A DNA stretch of 64,000 nucleotides from DASUHT01 sp038230835 (GCA_038230835.1 JBBRMM010000011.1:1-64000), one strand, 5' to 3'. Shown: positions 33,068-41,616, counted from the first letter of the stretch. A program made the numbers and translations. Notes: generated by a model from the letters alone, not told the origin.

Positions 33068-33827
33068 TCGCCTCGATCTTGGTGGCTCGGCCGCCGGGCT
33101 CGAAGTCGACCACCACCCCCTCCAGCTGGACGCCGCCCTCGGCGGGCTCGAAGCGCACCGGCATGCCGGTCGCGAAGCGGCGCAGAATGAGGTCCGTGCG
33201 GACACCGATCACCGAGTCGTGCGGGCCGGTCATGCCGGCGTCGGTGATGTAGGCGGTGCCGCCCGGGAGCAGTCGCGCGTCGCTGGTCTGGACGTGCGTA
33301 TGGGTGCCGATCACGGCGGTGGCCGAGCCGTCGAGCAACCGCCCCATGGCGACCTTCTCGCTGGTCGCCTCGGCGTGGAAGTCCACCAGGACCGCATCGG
33401 ATTGCGCACGTGCCTCGGCCACCAGCGACTGAGCGACCGAGAATGGGCTCACCGCCGGGTCGAGAAACAGCTTGCCGATCAGGTTGACGACGGCGAGCCG
33501 GGCTCCCGACGGACCGGTCACCACCGTGGTGCCGCGACCGGGTGCGGACTCCGCCAGGTTCGCCGGGCGCACGATCCGTGGCTCGCTGTTGAGGTACTGG
33601 TAGACCTCGCCCTGGCGGAATGCGTGGTTGCCGAGCGTGATCACGTCCACGCCGGCGGCCAGCAGCCGCTTGGCCAGCCGGCTGGTGATACCGGCGCCGT
33701 CAGCCAGGTTCTCACCGTTTGCGACCACGAACTCGAGTCCGAGCTCGTCACGCAGCCGGGCGGTGTGCGTCTCGATCATCCGCCGGCCGGGAGCGGCGAA
33801 GGCGTCGCCGATGAACAGGAGCCTCAA
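33045..33827 (-). CDS. TIGR00282/YmdB-type metallophosphoesterase
   Basis: A 260-residue dinuclear-metal phosphodiesterase of the YmdB family. The metal motifs are LLFIGDAFAAPGR, FVVANGENLADGAG, VITLGNHAFRQGE and IGTHTHVQTSDAR, ending with the family-typical YITDAGMTGPHDSVIG. Known members hydrolyse 2',3' or 3',5' cyclic nucleotides and affect RNA turnover. The second residue of the usual GDIVG motif is altered (GDAFA). Its TTG start overlaps the stop of the M23 gene (TTGA), a coupled pair. Confidence 0.88.
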   Translation of the reverse strand: MRLLFIGDAFAAPGRRMIETHTARLRDELGLEFVVANGENLADGAGITSRLAKRLLAAGVDVITLGNHAFRQGEVYQYLNSEPRIVRPANLAESAPGRGTTVVTGPSGARLAVVNLIGKLFLDPAVSPFSVAQSLVAEARAQSDAVLVDFHAEATSEKVAMGRLLDGSATAVIGTHTHVQTSDARLLPGGTAYITDAGMTGPHDSVIGVRTDLILRRFATGMPVRFEPAEGGVQLEGVVVDFEPGGRATKIEAIRLPEVG

Positions 33828-34606
33828 AGCAGCGGGATCGACGCCGGCGCCTGGCTGACCTCGACATGGACGTGGTTGCCCGCATCCGAGCTGTACTTGG
33901 CCATCACCTGGGACAGCGCCTTTGAAAGGTCGGCAACCGCACCCAGCCGGGTCTGGCCCGCGGCCACGGGAGCGCCGACCTGGATCGCCGGTGACAGCAC
34001 CATGTTGGTCAGGGTCACGATCAGGGCGGGCGCGGCCGAGGGCTGGATCTGGACCACGCTGCCCCACGGGCGGCCGTTGATCAGGTACGGGCGGATGCTC
34101 ACGACACGCCCGTCGATCGGGGAGTACACGCCGGTTCCGGCGACCGCGCCGACGTCGACCGAGCCGGTCGCGTCACCGGCGCCGCCGGAGTCGACGTAGT
34201 ACTGCGGCCCAGTCTGACTCGGGGAGCCGGCGAGCAGGTTCCCGATCGTGGCCAGCAGCCCGGCGTTGCGCTGGTGTCCGCTCGGCACAAGCGGGATCGA
34301 CCCGTCGCTGCCGACACCGTGGTAGACGATGGCCGTGATTCGGCTCTGGCGGACGGGCACGTCGATGGTCAAGCCGCTGCCCGCCGAGGCCAGGCTCTCG
34401 AGCCGGGGAGCGCCGTCCGGGGCCTGGGCGGCTCTGGGCGGCGCGGCGAGCGCCTGCGGTGGGGTCGAGTGCCCCGACTCGAACACCCGGGTGCCCAGCA
34501 GCGTAAGTGAAAGCGCGAGCCCGAGCCCGGCCAGGCGCCTGTTGCGGGCCGCGTGGTGGACACGGCGGCGGGGCCGCCGGCGGGATTGGCTGCGGGTCGT
34601 GATCAC
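33824..34606 (-). CDS. Secreted LytM/M23-like protein with degenerate metal site
   Basis: A 260-residue protein with an Arg-rich N terminus and one helix (about residues 25-40) acting as signal or anchor. The C-terminal beta-domain resembles M23 (LytM): GVYSPIDGRVVSIRP and GNHVHVEVSQ, the second matching the His-x-His motif. The first zinc-binding HxxxD motif of active M23 peptidases is not visible where expected, so it may be an inactive cell-wall-binding form. Starts at GTG 34606 and is coupled to the ymdB-like gene. Confidence 0.65.
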   Translation of the reverse strand: MITTRSQSRRRPRRRVHHAARNRRLAGLGLALSLTLLGTRVFESGHSTPPQALAAPPRAAQAPDGAPRLESLASAGSGLTIDVPVRQSRITAIVYHGVGSDGSIPLVPSGHQRNAGLLATIGNLLAGSPSQTGPQYYVDSGGAGDATGSVDVGAVAGTGVYSPIDGRVVSIRPYLINGRPWGSVVQIQPSAAPALIVTLTNMVLSPAIQVGAPVAAGQTRLGAVADLSKALSQVMAKYSSDAGNHVHVEVSQAPASIPLL

Positions 34607-34698
34607 GATCGTTTGAGGGTAGCGGATCGGACGCGGTGCGAGCCCTCACGGCCCGGCCGATTTCGGGCTCCTGTAAGGGCGTCCATTACGATTGGCCG

Positions 34699-35901
34699 AT
34701 GGCGGCCGACCCCTCCGGGAAGATCCTGATCCCGCGCTGGATCCAGCTCGTGAGCTTCCCGTTGCTCGTGATCGGCGCCTGGCACCTGCTGTCCGTCGTG
34801 CACCACGCGGTCTTCATCTTCGTGGTCGCGGCGCTGATAGCGATCCTGCTCAATCCCGTCGTCCGCGCGTTCTGCGCGATCCGCCTGCCGCGCCCGCTGG
34901 CTGTGATGGTCGTGTACCTGGTGGCGGCCTTCGCGATCGGGGGAGTCACCGTGATCGCGGGCACCGTCGTCGCCCGCGAGGTGAGCTCCGTCAGCGGTCG
35001 AGTGGAGCGCGAGTTCACGGTCCAGCCAGGGCAGAGGATCACACCGGCCGAGCAGAGGCTGAACCGGTTCCAGCACTGGATCAACACGTCAAGTCCGGTA
35101 CATATCGACGTGCGCACCCCGGGGGAGCGCGCGATCCACGGGGTCAGCACCCAGACCCTGCAGAAGTACAGCGGGCGGGCCGTGTCGATCGTCCAGGACC
35201 TGCTGATCACGGTGTTCGAGAGCCTGTTCAACCTCGTGCTCGTGATCGTGATCTCCGTCTACATGCTGCTCGACGCTCCGCGGCTCTCGCGCTACCTGCG
35301 CGGCATCTTCCCAGGCACCGACGCGTCCGACGACCTGGTCGCCCGGGCCGAGCGCGCACTGCTCGCATACGTCCGCGGCCAGACACTGGTGTCGCTGGTG
35401 ATCGGCACCACGGCCGGCATCGGGCTGTGGATCCTCGGCGTCACCGGGGTGTTTCCGTCCGGGTCGACGTACGCGCTCGGGTTCGGAGGCTGGACGGCGA
35501 TGACGGAGGTGATTCCTTACGTCGGGCCCTGGCTGGGGGCGCTGGCCCCGGCGGCTGTGGCCGCCACGCAGTCTCCGACAGCGGTGCTGGGGGTGGTGCT
35601 GCTGTACCTGGTGATCCACCAGATCGAGGGCCACATCGTCATTCCCAAGCTGATGGGCGGCGCGGTCAAGGTGCACCCGCTCGGGGTCATCTTCGCGCTT
35701 CTGGCGGGCGCGGAGTTGTATGGGATCCCCGGCGTGCTGGTGACCATGCCGCTGGTCGCGATCGGGCGTGAGGTGGGGACATTCCTGCGCGAGCGGATGG
35801 GGCTCGAGTCGTGGCGGGATGCCGCGTTGCCGCTTCGTCTCCCCCTCGAAGGAGACCCGCCGGGGGATGCGCCGACGGCGCCGGCTTCCGAGCCGGCCTG
35901 A
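34699..35901 (+). CDS. AI-2E family transporter (YdiK/TqsA/PerM-type permease)
   Basis: A 400-residue membrane protein with about eight helices. The family features are a central soluble segment (about residues 95-160), the double hydrophobic block LLYLVIHQIEGHIVIPKLMG and VHPLGVIFALLAGAELYGIPG near the C terminus. Members include Na+(Li+)/H+ antiporters and putative autoinducer-2 exporters, so the substrate should be left open. TACGAT (34687-34692) ends 6 nt before the ATG. Confidence 0.88.
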   Translation: MAADPSGKILIPRWIQLVSFPLLVIGAWHLLSVVHHAVFIFVVAALIAILLNPVVRAFCAIRLPRPLAVMVVYLVAAFAIGGVTVIAGTVVAREVSSVSGRVEREFTVQPGQRITPAEQRLNRFQHWINTSSPVHIDVRTPGERAIHGVSTQTLQKYSGRAVSIVQDLLITVFESLFNLVLVIVISVYMLLDAPRLSRYLRGIFPGTDASDDLVARAERALLAYVRGQTLVSLVIGTTAGIGLWILGVTGVFPSGSTYALGFGGWTAMTEVIPYVGPWLGALAPAAVAATQSPTAVLGVVLLYLVIHQIEGHIVIPKLMGGAVKVHPLGVIFALLAGAELYGIPGVLVTMPLVAIGREVGTFLRERMGLESWRDAALPLRLPLEGDPPGDAPTAPASEPA

Positions 35902-35916
35902 CCGCCACTTCGCGGT

Positions 35917-36107
35917 CTAGCGGATCGTCAGGCAACGTTTGCGCTCTCGCAGCCTGCTTTGATAGCAGGCTGCTCGCGAGACCTGTCAAGCCTGCGCCTG
36001 GACAGGCTGGCGGCTGCAACGCGGCGCGCTGCGGCGACCTGCGTCCTGGCATCGCTTGCGTTTCGCTCGCCATCGACACCACCAACGTTGCCCTGACGAC
36101 CCACTAG
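35917..36107. repeat. 191-bp MITE-like element with 23/24-bp terminal inverted repeats
   Basis: The ends 35917-35939 and 36084-36107 are inverted copies that differ by two substitutions and one extra G, both beginning with CTAG at the outer edge. The interior has a strong hairpin at 35950-35972 and a second pair, CCTGTC/GACAGG. There is no coding frame. It lies between the 3' ends of the convergent AI-2E and TPR genes, and the TPR stop codon (36104-36106) is within the right repeat. It could be a nonautonomous transposon or a large structured terminator. Confidence 0.6.
35950..35972. terminator. Internal hairpin, possible bidirectional terminator
   Basis: CAGCCTGCT (35950-35958) pairs perfectly with AGCAGGCTG (35964-35972) around a TTGAT loop, and CTCG/CGAG bases just outside can extend the stem. 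It lies between convergent genes. Confidence 0.5.
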
Positions 36108-37177
36108 CCGTCCGCGGTGTCGCGGGTTGACGGGGCCAGATCGGCGGCGCGTTCGAGCGCCTCCAGAGCAGCCTCGGTCCGTCCACGCCTGCGCAGGAAT
36201 TTCCCATACTCGCGGTATGCCCGTCCGAGTTCCATCCGCCAGCCCCGCTGCCGTTCGAAGAGGTCGATCGAGGTTGCATACGCAGCTTCGGCGCGCTCAC
36301 CCTCCCCGATCTGGTCATACGCCTTCGCCAGCACGAGGTTCGCCATCCCCAGCTCGCCCGGCACGCTTCCGCTGGCGAGCAACTCGATCGCTTCGCGTGC
36401 GGTCCCGATCGCCGACTCGGGGTCGCCCTGTTGGAGGGCGAGCCGAGCCTCGTCCACCTTCACGAAGCCCTCGTCGACGTTGCTCAGCCGGTCTCCGAAC
36501 AACCGGCGCGCGTCGGCCAGTGCGACCGCCGCCTCCTGCGTACGCTCCAGCGTGAGCAGGGCGGTTGCGAGTGACAGGGTCGCGTTGGCCGCTCCCCACT
36601 CGTAGCCGGTCTCCAGGCTCAGTTCCACGGCACGGGTCAGATCCGCGACCGACTGCTCGATGTGGCCGGTCGAGTGATGCAGGCGACCGAGGGCATACGC
36701 GATCCGGCTCTGGAGGTTCGCGTCCAGTTCCTCGGCACGGTCACCCACCAGCTCGGCCAGCACCACCGCCGCCGCCGCGTGGTCACCGGCATCGGAGAGG
36801 GCAAAGCTGAGCGCGATCGAGTAGCGGACGATCTGCGCCCAGTCCGGGTCATCCGAGGCCTGCAGGCGACCGATGCACCACTGCAGGAGCGAGACCGCCT
36901 GGTCGGCCTCCCCGGACAGCGAGGTGATCCGCGCCAGCTCGTAGTACAGGTCCCAGCGCTCACGGGGGTCCGGATCGCTCCCAGCCTGCACGGCCTTGCG
37001 GAGCAGGTCGAGGGCGTGCTCCTCGCGTCCGCGACGCGACGCAACCACACCCAGACCTTCCAGCGCGCGGCTGGCCGCCTGGGCATCGCCGTCGTTCTCG
37101 GCGCGGCGCAGCGCGCCGCGCAGAAGCTCTTCAGCCTCGTCGTAACGTTCGAGACCGATCAGTATGGAGGCGTCCAT
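36104..37177 (-). CDS. TPR-repeat protein, paralogue of the adjacent XRE-TPR regulator
   Basis: A 357-residue all-helical protein made of about nine tetratricopeptide-type repeats (RYDEAEELLRGALRRAEN, AVSLLQWCIGRLQ, AYREYGKFLRRRGRTEAALE). It aligns along its whole length with the C-terminal TPR part of the neighbouring gene: ALEALERAADLAPS here and ALEAFELAADLAPS there. It lacks the DNA-binding domain. TAGATT (37185-37190, minus strand) ends 7 nt before the ATG at 37177, so it has its own promoter. Probably a protein-interaction partner that arose by duplication; the function is unknown. Confidence 0.75.
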   Translation of the reverse strand: MDASILIGLERYDEAEELLRGALRRAENDGDAQAASRALEGLGVVASRRGREEHALDLLRKAVQAGSDPDPRERWDLYYELARITSLSGEADQAVSLLQWCIGRLQASDDPDWAQIVRYSIALSFALSDAGDHAAAAVVLAELVGDRAEELDANLQSRIAYALGRLHHSTGHIEQSVADLTRAVELSLETGYEWGAANATLSLATALLTLERTQEAAVALADARRLFGDRLSNVDEGFVKVDEARLALQQGDPESAIGTAREAIELLASGSVPGELGMANLVLAKAYDQIGEGERAEAAYATSIDLFERQRGWRMELGRAYREYGKFLRRRGRTEAALEALERAADLAPSTRDTADG

Positions 37178-37239
37178 CGGCCTCAATCTATCGTGGGCCA
37201 CCGCTGGACGGGTTGGCGGGCGCGGGATCTAGAGCGTCG

Positions 37240-38601
37240 TCACGAGCGCCCGGCGTTCACGCCCACCGCCAGCGACTCGACTCCCGAAGGCGCCAAGTCG
37301 GCGGCCAGCTCGAATGCCTCCAGAGCGGCCTCGGCGCGTCCGAGCCGTTTCAGGAACTTGCCGTACCAGCGGTATGCGCGAGCCAGCGCGCGCTGGTCGC
37401 CGTGCGTACGGAACGCCTCGATGGCGTCGGTGTACGCGGCTTCCGCACGCTCGAGCTCGCCGAGGGCGTCCTGGACGCGGGCGAGCACGAGGTAGGCATC
37501 GCCGATTCGGCCGACCTGCGCGCCGCCCCGCAGCGACACCACGGCCTGCTCGGCACGGGTGGCGGCGAGGTCGTTGTCGCCGGACAGCAGCGCCAACCGC
37601 GCCTCCTCGACCTCGAGCACGCCGCGCTCGTCTCCGCCCGCCTCGGGGCCGGTCAGCGCGGACGCAGCGGCCAGGTGCACCTTCGCCTGTTCGGCGTGGG
37701 AACTGTCCAGCAGGGTCTGGGCGTACCGCAGGTGCGCGTCGCGCAGCGCACGGTTGTCGTCGGCCATCTCGTACATGGCGAGCGCACGGTCGACCTGACG
37801 GATCGCCAGCTCGATGCGGCCGTTGGCGGCATGAGAGCGGCCGAGCGTGAACGCCGCCGCGGCACGCGCCTCGAGGTCGACCCGCCCGGCGCCGTTCTGC
37901 AGCGCGTCGGCCAGCACCGCGGTCGCGCGGTTGTGGTCGCCGGCTTCGGCGCTGGCCTCGCTCAGCCACAGCGAGTAGCGCACGAGCTTGGCCGGGTCGC
38001 TCTCCACGCGTTCGCGCATCCGCTGCACGCAGCGCTCCAGCAGCGCCATCGCGCGGGCGCTGTTGCCCGTCGCTCGATACACCTCGACCAGCCCGCTGTA
38101 GAGATCGATCCGCTCGCCGGGGTCGGCGTCGTGCGTCTCGTCGAGCGCCTGCTCGAGCAGGCGGGCGGCATCTCGGGCGTTGCCCTGTCGCAGCGCCACC
38201 AGGCCCAACCCTTCGTGGGCCTCGCTGACACGCTCGGCGTCGGCACTGACCTGCGCTTCGCGGAGCACGCCGCGGAGCATCTCCTCGGCTTCGTCGAGGC
38301 GGCCTTGGCGCACGAGCATGCTGGCTTCGAGCGCCTCCAGCGATCGCGATCGCTGCTCGGTGGACGTCTCTCCGGTCAACTCCTCCGACGTGACCTCGAG
38401 CCGGCGGGCGATCTCGTACAGCACCCGCGGGCTGGGGCGCCGGTCGCCGGCCTCGATCCGTGCCAGGTAACTGTACGAGCAGCCGTCGAACGAGAGGTCT
38501 CGTTGCGTCATCGCCCGCTTGCGTCGATGATGCCGGATCCGCGCGCCAAGTTTGCGCAGGGCCTCGTTCGAGTACTCGCCGCCAGTTTCCTGCTCGATCA
38601 T
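37240..38601 (-). CDS. XRE-family HTH regulator with C-terminal TPR array
   Basis: A 453-residue protein. Residues 15-75 form a helix-turn-helix of the Cro/C1 type (LGARIRHHRRKRAMTQRDLS, YLARIEAGDRRPSPRVLYEI). The rest is a TPR array of about nine repeats (GRLDEAEEMLRGVL, NARDAARLLEQALDE, ELERAEAAYTDAIEAF). This architecture is shared with regulators that sense peptides or partner proteins through their TPRs. It diverges from hemB across 104 bp and precedes a TPR-only paralogue. Whether it regulates hemB is not known. Confidence 0.85.
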   Translation of the reverse strand: MIEQETGGEYSNEALRKLGARIRHHRRKRAMTQRDLSFDGCSYSYLARIEAGDRRPSPRVLYEIARRLEVTSEELTGETSTEQRSRSLEALEASMLVRQGRLDEAEEMLRGVLREAQVSADAERVSEAHEGLGLVALRQGNARDAARLLEQALDETHDADPGERIDLYSGLVEVYRATGNSARAMALLERCVQRMRERVESDPAKLVRYSLWLSEASAEAGDHNRATAVLADALQNGAGRVDLEARAAAAFTLGRSHAANGRIELAIRQVDRALAMYEMADDNRALRDAHLRYAQTLLDSSHAEQAKVHLAAASALTGPEAGGDERGVLEVEEARLALLSGDNDLAATRAEQAVVSLRGGAQVGRIGDAYLVLARVQDALGELERAEAAYTDAIEAFRTHGDQRALARAYRWYGKFLKRLGRAEAALEAFELAADLAPSGVESLAVGVNAGRS

Positions 38602-38705
38602 GTCAGCCCCCGGGTGCGTCGGTCAAAACGACGGACCCCGCCGTCGATTCTTGGCAAGATTACCGCGTGCAGACCCTGATGTAAAGGCCTGGATAGACTT
38701 CGCCG

Positions 38706-39677
38706 ATGGCCTTCCCGACGACGCGCATGCGCCGCCTGAGGCGCACCGGCGGCATCCGTCAGATGGTGCGCGAGCATCGCGTGGCGCCTGCCGACCTGAT
38801 CCAGCCGCTGTTCGTGTGCTCCGGCGATGGTGCGTCGGTTCCGATCGAGTCTCTGCCGGGGCAAGCGCACCATCCGCCCGATCGCGCGGCCGAGGCGGCG
38901 CAGCGCGTGCATGCCGCCGGCGTGCCGGCGGTGATCCTGTTCGGCGTCCCCGACGAGAAGGACGACGCCGCCAGCTCGGCCTATGCCGCCGATGGCGTGG
39001 TGCAGAACGCCGTGCGAGCGATCCGGCGGGCGGTCCCCGAGTTGGTCATCGTGACCGACGTGTGCCTGTGCCAATACATGTCGCACGGTCACTGCGGTGT
39101 GCTCCGCGGCGGCGAGGTGGACAACGACCTGTCGCTCGAATTGCTGGCCGAGACCGCGGTGTCACACGCCTTCGCCGGAGCCGACGTGGTGGCGCCGTCG
39201 GACATGATGGACGGGCGGGTGGCCGCGATCCGCGCGGCACTCGACGGCGACGGGCACTCCGGTGTGGCGATCATGGCCTACAGCGCGAAGTTCGCGTCCG
39301 CGTTCTACGGACCGTTTCGCGACGCCGCGCACTCGGTTCCTTCCGAGGGTGACCGGCGTGGGTACCAGATGGACCCGGCCAACGGCCGCGAGGCCCTGCG
39401 CGAGGCCCTGCTCGACCTCGAAGAGGGTGCCGACATGCTCATGGTCAAGCCGGCGCTCCCCTATCTCGACGTCCTGCGCTCGGTCCGCGAGGCCACGCTC
39501 GCTCCGCTCGCGGCCTACCAGGTGAGTGGTGAGTACGCGATGATCAAGGCCGCCGCCTCGAGCGGTGCGATGGACGAGCGAGCTGCGGTGCTCGAGTCGC
39601 TGGCGGCGATCAAGCGGGCGGGAGCCGACATGATCATCACCTACTGGGCGGCCGAGGCGGCTGAGTGGCTGCGCTGA
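38706..39677 (+). CDS. hemB: Porphobilinogen synthase (delta-aminolevulinic acid dehydratase)
   Basis: A 323-residue TIM-barrel enzyme that condenses two 5-aminolevulinate molecules to porphobilinogen in heme synthesis. The catalytic zinc ligands are in DVCLCQYMSHGHCGV (three Cys), marking the zinc-dependent type. The Schiff-base lysines are in MAYSAKFASAFYGPFR and LMVKPALPYLDVL. TAGACT (38694-38699) ends 6 nt before the ATG, consistent with a leaderless message. Its end overlaps hemL by 13 bp, so two steps of tetrapyrrole synthesis are coupled. Confidence 0.97.
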   Translation: MAFPTTRMRRLRRTGGIRQMVREHRVAPADLIQPLFVCSGDGASVPIESLPGQAHHPPDRAAEAAQRVHAAGVPAVILFGVPDEKDDAASSAYAADGVVQNAVRAIRRAVPELVIVTDVCLCQYMSHGHCGVLRGGEVDNDLSLELLAETAVSHAFAGADVVAPSDMMDGRVAAIRAALDGDGHSGVAIMAYSAKFASAFYGPFRDAAHSVPSEGDRRGYQMDPANGREALREALLDLEEGADMLMVKPALPYLDVLRSVREATLAPLAAYQVSGEYAMIKAAASSGAMDERAAVLESLAAIKRAGADMIITYWAAEAAEWLR

Positions 39678-40933
39678 CGTCCGTTTCCGAGCAGTTGTAC
39701 GTGGATGCCTGCCGGGTGATCCCCGGCGGGGTGTCCAGCCCGGTGCGCGCGATGCGCTCGGTGGGCCGCGACTACCCGCTGTTCGTCGCGCGCGGCGAGG
39801 GAGCCTGGCTGATCGACGCCGACGGGAACCGCTATGTCGACTGGGTGCTCTCGTGGGGGCCGCTGATCGCCGGCCACGCCCACCCGGCCGTCGTCGAGGC
39901 GGTGACGGCCGCCGCGGCCGCGGGGACGACCTTCGGCGCGCCGACGGAGCCCGAGCTGCGTCTGGCCCAGGAACTGTGTGCTGCGGTCCCGACGCTCGAG
40001 ATGGTGCGCTTCGTGTCGTCGGGAACCGAGGCCACGATGAGTGCCGTGCGCCTGGCGCGAGCCCACACCGGCCGCAGCAAGCTGCTCAAGTTCGTGGGCG
40101 GCTACCACGGCCATGTCGATGCGCTGCTCGCCCGGGGAGGGTCGGGCCTGGCCACGCTGGCCATCCCGTCCACGCCCGGAGTGCCGGCCGCGACGACCGC
40201 CGACACGTTGCTGTGCGAGTACAACGACCTGGCCGCTGCCCGCGAACTGGCGGCGCGGCACGCCGACGATCTGGCGTGCGTGATCGTCGAGCCGGTGGCC
40301 GGCAACATGGGCGTGGTGCTGCCCGAGCCGGGGTTCCTCGAGGGGTTGCGGGCGGTCTGCAACGGCACCGGCGCGCTGCTGATCGCCGACGAGGTGATCA
40401 CCGGGTTCCGGGTTGCGTACGGAGGCGCGCAGGAACGTCTTGCGGTGCGCGCCGACCTCACGTGCCTCGGCAAGATCATGGGCGGCGGGCTGCCGGCGGC
40501 GGCCTTCGGTGGCCGAGCCGACGTGATGGAGCGGCTGGCGCCACTCGGCGATGTCTACCAGGCCGGCACGCTGTCGGGGAATCCGCTGGCGATGGCCGCA
40601 GGCCTGGCCACTCTGGAACTGCTGCGCGACCCGGGTGCCTATGAGCGGTTGGAGGCCGTGTCGGATGCGCTCGCGGCGGCGTTCGCACGACCCGGTGTGA
40701 CGGTGAACCGGCTGGGAGCGATGCTGACCGCCTTCTTCCATCAGGGGCCGGTGCGATCGTTCGCAGAGGCGTCGGTTGCCGACACCGCCCGCTTCGCCGC
40801 CTTCCATGCTCACATGCTCGAGCGCGGTGTGTACCTCGCCCCGTCGCAGTTCGAGGCTGCCATGCCGTCGCTCGTCCACACCGACGAGCAGCTCGAGCTG
40901 ACCGCCGCCGCAGCCCGCGAGTTCACCGGGTGA
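39665..40933 (+). CDS. hemL: Glutamate-1-semialdehyde 2,1-aminomutase
   Basis: A 422-residue PLP enzyme that converts glutamate-1-semialdehyde to 5-aminolevulinate, just before HemB in the C5 pathway. Diagnostic segments are PGGVSSPVRAM at the N terminus, SSGTEATMSAVRLARAHTGR, VEPVAGNMGVV, LIADEVITGFRVA, and the PLP Lys in CLGKIMGGGLPAAAFGG. The GTG start lies 13 bp inside hemB in another frame. The HemA and HemC/D genes that complete the pathway are not in the window. Confidence 0.96.
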   Translation: MAALTSVSEQLYVDACRVIPGGVSSPVRAMRSVGRDYPLFVARGEGAWLIDADGNRYVDWVLSWGPLIAGHAHPAVVEAVTAAAAAGTTFGAPTEPELRLAQELCAAVPTLEMVRFVSSGTEATMSAVRLARAHTGRSKLLKFVGGYHGHVDALLARGGSGLATLAIPSTPGVPAATTADTLLCEYNDLAAARELAARHADDLACVIVEPVAGNMGVVLPEPGFLEGLRAVCNGTGALLIADEVITGFRVAYGGAQERLAVRADLTCLGKIMGGGLPAAAFGGRADVMERLAPLGDVYQAGTLSGNPLAMAAGLATLELLRDPGAYERLEAVSDALAAAFARPGVTVNRLGAMLTAFFHQGPVRSFAEASVADTARFAAFHAHMLERGVYLAPSQFEAAMPSLVHTDEQLELTAAAAREFTG

Positions 40934-41313
40934 GCGTGCTCGCCGAGGTGGCGCGGCGGGCGTCCGGTGAGAGCCCGCTGTGGCGTGACGCACTGGTGGC
41001 CGCCGACGGCAGCCCTGCCTTCGAAGGCCGCTGCCCCGACCGCCACCTGCTCGGCGTGGAGATGATCTACGAGGGCCACCTGCTGCACCGGGGACGGTCG
41101 CGGCTGTTCTCCCAGGCCGACCCGGACCTCGCGCTTCTGACCGGCGACTACCTGTACGCCGCCGGTCTGCGCGAGATCTGCGCCACCGGCGACCTGGAGG
41201 CTGTCGCGGTGCTGGCCGAGCTGATCTCGGCCTGCGCGTGCCTCGGCGCCCAGGGCCGCGCCGAGGATGACGACCGGTTGTGGGACTCGGCGGTCAGCGC
41301 TCTCGGTCAGTAG
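40930..41313 (+). CDS. Short protein resembling a prenyl diphosphate synthase without its DDxxD motif
   Basis: A 127-residue, mostly helical protein translated from GTG overlapping the hemL stop (GTGA). The stretch GVEMIYEGHLLHRGRSR followed by LLTGDYLYAAGLREICATGD lines up with helices 4-6 of trans-polyprenyl synthases, including the one at 46611 (AVELVHMATLVHDDQLD, then ATGDLLFARAFAELVTTGD), but the first aspartate-rich motif is missing and the protein stops before the second. It cannot be catalytic alone. It may be a regulatory small subunit, as in heterodimeric synthases, or a decayed copy. Confidence 0.6.
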   Translation: MSVLAEVARRASGESPLWRDALVAADGSPAFEGRCPDRHLLGVEMIYEGHLLHRGRSRLFSQADPDLALLTGDYLYAAGLREICATGDLEAVAVLAELISACACLGAQGRAEDDDRLWDSAVSALGQ

Positions 41314-41449
41314 TCAGGGAAGTGCCGCCGCACGCCCCGCGGTCTGCGGCCCATCCGGCGAGCGCGTCGGCGTCTGCGCCCTGCACCCCCGACACGACCG
41401 CGATCACCGTGGCCGCGATCATGCCGATCACCGCGGCGGCGGCGGCCAC
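41294..41449 (-). CDS. Possible small membrane protein (51 aa)
   Basis: A frame from GTG 41449 with one hydrophobic helix (AAVIGMIAATVIAVVSG) and a polar tail. It overlaps the small gene at 41428-41616 by 22 bp in another frame and the end of the gene at 40930 by 20 bp. It may be a second coupled small protein or the displaced C terminus of its neighbour after a frameshift. Weak evidence. Confidence 0.25.
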   Translation of the reverse strand: MAAAAAVIGMIAATVIAVVSGVQGADADALAGWAADRGACGGTSLTTDRER

Positions 41450-41616
41450 GACGGCTCAACGCGGACCAGGATGAGCCCGATCGCGGCGCCGGCGGTGGCT
41501 GCGACGAGCACCGCCACCGCCAGCGAGCGGCTCGTCAGAGCGGCCCGGAAAGCGGCGTTACGGGTGGCGTCGAGTGTGGACGGCTCGGTCACGAGCAGAC
41601 TGTAGTGTGGGCGCAT
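41428..41616 (-). CDS. Small single-pass membrane protein (62 aa)
   Basis: A 62-residue frame with a polar N terminus (TEPSTLDATRNAAF) and one hydrophobic helix (SLAVAVLVAATAGAAIGLIL), ending in a short Pro-rich tail. Its ATG overlaps the divergent ubiD ATG by 2 bp; a GTG further in would move it off that start. The 41314-41614 interval otherwise holds only the small frame at 41294-41449 and the ubiD -10 box. The function is unknown. Confidence 0.4.
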   Translation of the reverse strand: MRPHYSLLVTEPSTLDATRNAAFRAALTSRSLAVAVLVAATAGAAIGLILVRVEPSWPPPPR

